In this document: positions 24,337 through 28,412 of the stretch, one piece after another | Layout: every line of letters begins with the position of its first letter | How positions within the stretch are numbered: position 1 is the stretch's first letter | Source: Candidatus Bathyarchaeota archaeon | GTDB lineage: Archaea; Thermoproteota; Bathyarchaeia; Bathyarchaeales; UBA233 | DNA length: 28,412 nucleotides | Direction of reading: 5' to 3' | Assembly: GCA_025057795.1 (NCBI GenBank) | Contig: JANXEP010000072.1 | Span: forward strand, 1-28,412 | Position numbers and translations under genes: made by a program | Notes under the pieces: model-generated | What the model saw: the letters and a program-made list of their open reading frames with translations, nothing else | What the model was told of the DNA's origin: nothing | Database searches by the model: none

Positions 24337-25367
24337 ACGAAAAAATGAAAGCTGCCGTACTATACGGACCTTACAACATGGCCGTAGAGGATGTTGACAA
24401 ACCAAAGGTAGACGCTGGAGAAGTCCTAGTAAAAGTTAGAGCAACGGGAATATGCGGCACAGATGTTGAAACTTATCATGGCAAGTATCCAGTGAAATAT
24501 CCAATAATAATGGGGCATGAAGCAGCCGGAGAGGTTGTTCAAGTCGGCGAAAAAGTTGAAAAAGTTAGTGTAGGCGACAAAGTCGTCATAGACCCAATTT
24601 TCCACTGTGGAAAATGTTATTTATGTTTAATGGGCAAACGAAACCTCTGCATTAATGGAGGCCTTCTAGGCAGAGACATAGGAAGCGGTGCATACGCTGA
24701 ATACACAGTTCTTCCGGAGAACTATGTTTTCAAAATCCCAGACAACATTTCCTATGAAGAAGCATCCATGATACAGCTTTTAACAACAGTTTATCACAGC
24801 CAGAAGAGAATAAGAATAATACCCAACAATAGCATTGCAATTTTGGGCCAAGGGGCAGCGGGTCTTCTGCATACACGGCTTGCCAAACTTTCGGGAGGTA
24901 AACCAGTGATGGTTACAGCACGCAGCGACTGGAAACTAGAGTTGGCAAAAAAGTATGGTGCAGACATAACCATTAACTCTAAAATAGAGGATCCTGTTAG
25001 GGCTATTTTGGAAAATACAAATGGCCGTGGAGCAGATGTTGTCATTGAAGCTGTGGGATCGCTTGAAACGTTTAAACAAGCCATTAACGCAGTTCGACCG
25101 GGCGGCACAATATTATCTTTCGGCGTGTTAACAGAACAAATAAACGGGTTAAGCTTGTTTCCTCTTTATTTCAAAGAACTTCAGATAATAGGTTCCAGGG
25201 CATCCACAAGTGATGATTATGAGCCATGTATAAGGCTTGTAGCTGAAGGAGCAGTGTACGTCAAACCCCTTATCACTCATACCTTTGAGTTGGAGAAAAT
25301 TAAGGAAGGCTTTGAGTTAATCGAAAAGCATCCCGGGAACGTGTTAAGAGCCGTGGTGAAACTATAA
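24333..25367 (+). CDS. Zinc-dependent alcohol/polyol dehydrogenase (MDR family), copy 2
   Basis: A 344-residue medium-chain dehydrogenase. Catalytic zinc: C41 (CGTD) and H62-E63; structural zinc: C92, C95, C98, C106. The nucleotide loop reads GQGAAG rather than GxGxxG with three glycines in the usual order. Overall look is like threonine or sorbitol dehydrogenases. TTG at 24333 shares TTGA with the previous gene's stop and has GGAGG at 24321-24325 at a 7-base spacing, so translation is coupled; an ATG four codons later is less well placed. Last gene of the plus-strand run. Confidence 0.92.
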   Translation: MNEKMKAAVLYGPYNMAVEDVDKPKVDAGEVLVKVRATGICGTDVETYHGKYPVKYPIIMGHEAAGEVVQVGEKVEKVSVGDKVVIDPIFHCGKCYLCLMGKRNLCINGGLLGRDIGSGAYAEYTVLPENYVFKIPDNISYEEASMIQLLTTVYHSQKRIRIIPNNSIAILGQGAAGLLHTRLAKLSGGKPVMVTARSDWKLELAKKYGADITINSKIEDPVRAILENTNGRGADVVIEAVGSLETFKQAINAVRPGGTILSFGVLTEQINGLSLFPLYFKELQIIGSRASTSDDYEPCIRLVAEGAVYVKPLITHTFELEKIKEGFELIEKHPGNVLRAVVKL

Positions 25368-25451
25368 CTCTTTTTAAACATTATGTTGATGGCTTACCAC
25401 AAAACAGGTGAGTATCTTATTATAAGAAAAATTATAGAAATAAGGCTTTTC

Positions 25452-26006
25452 TTAAGCTGTTTCTTTAAGCACTTTAATGTTGAATTTTACTCTCGCCTTT
25501 TGGCCCTCTTCTTGTATTTCCTTCAAAATGTTTTATGGAGTGGTATTCCTATTTTCTTTCTGGTTTTATGGTTCGCCATGCTTTTCCTCTGGAACCCAAG
25601 CCTCAGCGTTCTCTGATACCCTCGCTAAGTTTTTCACATAACGCTTGTATTCTTCGATTCTATCGAGGAACATGCTTATCAGTGTTATTTTGTTTTATAT
25701 CTATGGCTATCATAAGTGTCCCACATTGGCGGGTTATTTTTCCGTTTTGTGTCTTACGTTCATGCATAGTTAGCACCTGTTAATACTCAGCATAACAGGT
25801 ATACAACTAATGCTAAGCCTGCTCCTTTGTGTCCGCCGAAGTCTTCGCCAAACCCACCTAATGACAGAATAGCCCCTTTCTTAGCTAAAACTTCCTTCGG
25901 GTCACAAGCACATCAGCAACAATCTATGAGTCTTTTTAGACACGTCGTAAGCAGCCAACACGTCTGCAACAAAACTTCTTAAAGATTCAATGATCAATCC
26001 TAACAT
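25452..26006 (-). pseudogene. Decayed malate/L-lactate dehydrogenase (Ldh_2 / YlbC-like family)
   Basis: On the minus strand I can follow an Ldh_2-family protein in pieces through all frames. An N-terminal segment ESLRSFVADVLAAYDVSKK (about 25988-25932) leads to IVADVLV (25923-25903). It then joins DPKEVLAKKGAILSLGG near 25903, followed by GEDFGGHKGAGLALVVYLL (the conserved GGxKG core), a TGA at 25789-25787 and VLTGANYA. Later pieces are IAIDI (about 25705), FLDRIEEYKRYVKNLA from 25673, AWRTIKPER, GIPLHK and a C-terminal KARVKFNIKVLKETA ending in TAA at 25454-25452. Roughly 190-200 central residues are missing and at least three or four frame changes plus stops are needed, so it cannot make a working enzyme. 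Intact members oxidise malate, lactate, sulfolactate or ureidoglycolate with NAD(P). Bases 25368-25451 and 26007-26078 show nothing further. Confidence 0.85.
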
Positions 26007-26078
26007 ACTCTTCTGGCGGGGTTGGAGCGATTTTCTTGTATAACCAACTCACCTTAACCACCAAAAGGTTAATGCTTG

Positions 26079-28412
26079 CTAGAATATGTTTCGCTGGTCC
26101 TCTTTGATTAGCTCAATCACATTCATAACCATGTCTTTATGCGTTGTTAATTTACCAATTTCATGGTGCCTTCCCCGGGTTATTTGGGCGATGGCTTTTG
26201 TCACTATGAAGCCGTAGGTTTCACGTCCATAAAGGTGGGGGTTTGTGTTTACAATTATGGTGTTGATGCCCTCCCGCTTAACCAGTTTTGAGACTGAGAT
26301 CACGTCCTTGACGGCTAGGTCTTCGTATTCCCGGACAATTATGCGGATTTCCTCTACTTGCCTAACCTCGCCGGTTTCAAGGCTTCGCTTTAATGGGACG
26401 TTGGCGCCTCCATCGGTTATTAAAACCATGATGGGAACCGTTGACGGGTTTCGCCTTTTCTCCTCTTTCAAAACTTCCCAAGCCTTTAACATTCCAGCTG
26501 CAAGAGGCGTGTAGCCGCTTACTTTTAGGTCTATGAATTTTCTTGCTACAACTCTTAGGTTTGTTGTGGGATGCTGAACCACAATAGCCCCCGTGTCTTT
26601 TAAGGCAACGATGCCGACACGGTCTCTAGAACGGTAGGCGTCGCTGTGCAGTTCAAGAAGGGCTTCTTTAACAGCTTCTATGTTTAGAAGCATCGAGCCG
26701 CTAAGGTCTACTACGAACACTATGGTTGCCGGCGCCCGGCAAAGCCTCAGCTTTTCACGAAGATCCTCTATGCACAGTTTTATAGCTAAGTTCCCTGGTT
26801 TTTCTCGGCTTCTCTGTTTTCGGGCAGACTCTCGGATAGAGGCGGGCAAATGGATGTCCGACGGCTTTCCCTTTGGAATTTTCCAGCTGTAAGGTTTACC
26901 CCTTTGAAGGGTTGTCACTGTTTGAGCGCGTCTGCCGGTGTAGGCGTATCTACCCTTGGTTTTGCTTTTTACCATTTTTAGAAAAAACTTTGAAGGCGAA
27001 GCTATTTTGGCTATGCTGGATATTAGAGGTGCGCCTTCAGAAACTTTGGGGGTTTTGACGGCGCCGCTTACTGTTGGAATTCCTTTCGGCGAGCCCCTTT
27101 TTTGTTCGACCTTTTCCTCTCCAATTTCTCCCTTTATTTTTTCCGAGCCTATTTGGAAGCCCTCCACTTCTGGAGCCTTTTTAGGTTTTTTGCTAAGCCT
27201 TTTTCCGATTCCAAAGGATGCTCCGCCTAAAAGCCTATTTAAACGAAAGAGAAGTTCAGACCACGCCGCTCTTGTTCTTTTGAGAAAACTTTCTTTTGCT
27301 GCCCTTCTTTCCTCTTCTTCAGTGGCGTCCCTTTTAACCCAGAAGAAAGCTTTTCCCTTCAGAAATTTCCTTTTTCCAGCTTCTTTTTCCGAAGATTCGC
27401 TTATCTTCTCGAATTCGAAGGATTTTTTCACGTCCGCAGTAAAGGTTTCTCTTATTTCTTGGGGTGTTGCCGCTTCCAGGAAGCCGCCTTCCCTTGTTCT
27501 GTGGCTTAAAGCGAGCTCAGCCGCCACCAAAACGTCGTTAAGGGTTACCTCTGTTCTGTTTTCAAAGGCCGCTAGGGCTGCTGCGGCTTTGGCTATCACT
27601 ATGTCTGGGCGCATGCCGTCAACTTTTAGGTTTAAGCATGCCTTACATATAGCCTCCAGAAGGGCGTCGGGTATAACCACTTTTTCCAGCACTTTCCGCG
27701 CCTGGATTATGCGGTTTCGCAGCTCCTCCTGCATCGGCTTATATTTCTCATAGAATTTTTCTGGATCGGCTTCAAACTCCATGTTCCGCCTAACAATTTC
27801 CATTCTATCTTTTACTGACGTTATTGGCTCTACGGTTACGGATAACGGAAAACGATCAAGGAGCTGAGGTCGCAGTTCGCCTTCTTCAGGGTTCATGGTA
27901 CCTATGAATATGAAACGAGCCGGGTGGCTTACGGATATGCCCTCTCGTTCCACAATGTTCCAGCCTGTTGCCGCCGCGTCTAATAGGTCGTCGGCTATGT
28001 GGTCTGGGAGAAGGTTAACCTCATCCACGTAGAGAATGTTCTGGTTTGCCTCCGCCAGTATGCCAGGCTCAAGGGCTTCTATTCCATGTTTTATAGCTTT
28101 TTCCACGTCGAGGCTTCCCACGACGCGGTCTTCCGTAGAGCCCAAAGGCAAATCCACGACGACCATGTCTCTTTCTTCAACGGGGAGTTTTTCGCCTTTG
28201 GCGTATCTTTCACTGCATTTGGGGCACATGTTTGAAGGATCGTAGGGATTACAGTTGAAGGGACAGTCTTTAACAACCGTTATTTTTGGGAGAATATCCG
28301 CCAAAGCCCGCACAATAGTGCTTTTCCCCGAGCCCTTCGGCCCCCTTATTAGGACGCCGCCGATTTTGGGGTTTATGGCGTTAATCAAAATGGCTAGCTT
28401 AAGCTTTTCAAG
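26079..28412 (-). CDS. Magnesium/cobalt-chelatase-type AAA+ ATPase fused to a VWA domain (BchI-BchD-like), 5'-truncated
   Basis: At least 777 residues are visible; the frame stays open to the last base of the window ([19 protein letters not shown]), matching the family's usual N-terminus, so roughly 15 residues are missing and the TTG at 28388 is not a real start. The AAA+ part has Walker [10 protein letters not shown], Walker [11 protein letters not shown], and sensor [11 protein letters not shown] Cys set CPFNC..MCPKC between Walker A and B may bind zinc or an Fe-S cluster. A low-complexity Lys/Pro/Glu-rich linker (about residues 330-480) joins a C-terminal von Willebrand A domain with MIDAS DLSGSM and TDGGAN. 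Role: ATP-driven metal insertion, possibly with CobN/BchH, or a MoxR-like chaperone. Single gene, apparently housekeeping, downstream of which lies the pseudogene. Confidence 0.9.
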   Translation of the reverse strand, partial: LEKLKLAILINAINPKIGGVLIRGPKGSGKSTIVRALADILPKITVVKDCPFNCNPYDPSNMCPKCSERYAKGEKLPVEERDMVVVDLPLGSTEDRVVGSLDVEKAIKHGIEALEPGILAEANQNILYVDEVNLLPDHIADDLLDAAATGWNIVEREGISVSHPARFIFIGTMNPEEGELRPQLLDRFPLSVTVEPITSVKDRMEIVRRNMEFEADPEKFYEKYKPMQEELRNRIIQARKVLEKVVIPDALLEAICKACLNLKVDGMRPDIVIAKAAAALAAFENRTEVTLNDVLVAAELALSHRTREGGFLEAATPQEIRETFTADVKKSFEFEKISESSEKEAGKRKFLKGKAFFWVKRDATEEEERRAAKESFLKRTRAAWSELLFRLNRLLGGASFGIGKRLSKKPKKAPEVEGFQIGSEKIKGEIGEEKVEQKRGSPKGIPTVSGAVKTPKVSEGAPLISSIAKIASPSKFFLKMVKSKTKGRYAYTGRRAQTVTTLQRGKPYSWKIPKGKPSDIHLPASIRESARKQRSREKPGNLAIKLCIEDLREKLRLCRAPATIVFVVDLSGSMLLNIEAVKEALLELHSDAYRSRDRVGIVALKDTGAIVVQHPTTNLRVVARKFIDLKVSGYTPLAAGMLKAWEVLKEEKRRNPSTVPIMVLITDGGANVPLKRSLETGEVRQVEEIRIIVREYEDLAVKDVISVSKLVKREGINTIIVNTNPHLYGRETYGFIVTKAIAQITRGRHHEIGKLTTHKDMVMNVIELIKEDQRNIF

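Noticed and set aside
25383..25783. Two plus-strand open frames of about 80 residues in the gap before the chelatase gene
   Set aside because: They lie antisense to the Ldh_2 pseudogene, are dominated by hydrophobic low-information sequence and have no ribosome site; best explained as shadows of the decayed gene.
26956..27753. 265-residue open frame on the plus strand inside the chelatase gene
   Set aside because: Ser/Phe/Pro/Ala-rich composition typical of antisense reading of a Lys/Glu-rich gene; the minus-strand frame has clear AAA+ and VWA motifs.
26079..28388. TTG at 28388 as the chelatase start
   Set aside because: The frame continues open to the window edge with family-typical residues (EKLKLAILI), so the true start lies outside.

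Overview
The window looks like a piece of an archaeal chromosome, most likely an anaerobic Thermoproteota/Bathyarchaeia-type organism. Supporting signs are Shine-Dalgarno sites of the GGAGGTGA type, frequent TTG and GTG starts, TATA-like boxes 20-50 bases upstream of several genes, a UPF0282 protein, an AOR-type tungsten enzyme and a BchI/BchD-type chelatase of archaeal style. The taxon is an inference from protein style; no rRNA is present. I saw no tRNA, rRNA, CRISPR array, insertion sequence or recognisable transcription-factor gene.

Layout. Bases 1-313 are the 3' end of a UPF0282 (metallo-beta-lactamase-like) gene. 341-2513 (minus) holds an SDR dehydrogenase and a multi-pass transporter, divergent from a CocE/NonD hydrolase (2727-4484, plus). 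4503-6701 (minus) is a large HyuA-type hydantoinase/oxoprolinase. 6799-8097 holds a divergent pair: an unrecognised 184-aa protein and an ImmA/IrrE-like HEXXH protein. 8089-9807 (minus) is a two-gene operon of an ACMSD-type amidohydrolase and an isochorismatase-type hydrolase. From 9959 to 25367 every gene is on the plus strand: AOR with a 16-Cys ferredoxin, a cupin, a zinc alcohol dehydrogenase, a LivK-M-H-G-F type ABC transporter with a molybdopterin enzyme gene nested between the livH and livG genes, an M24 (creatinase/prolidase fold) protein, a homocitrate/isopropylmalate-synthase-like DRE-TIM enzyme, a D-2-hydroxyacid dehydrogenase and a second zinc alcohol dehydrogenase. 25452-26006 (minus) is a decayed malate/lactate dehydrogenase (Ldh_2 family) gene that had not been obvious. 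26079-28412 (minus, cut by the window end) is a BchI-BchD fusion-type chelatase.

How the genes may work together. Roughly 25 kb between two housekeeping-looking genes is packed with transporters, hydrolases, dehydrogenases and two Mo/W enzymes. This reads as a catabolic island for small organic molecules: uptake by the Liv-type ABC system and the secondary transporter, ring or amide opening by the hydrolases, oxidation by the alcohol dehydrogenases and AOR. The most unusual element is the molybdopterin enzyme, which resembles acetylene hydratase along its length (same ligand Cys141) but has His16 where acetylene hydratase has its catalytic Asp, and is embedded in the transporter operon. The substrate cannot be read from the sequence.
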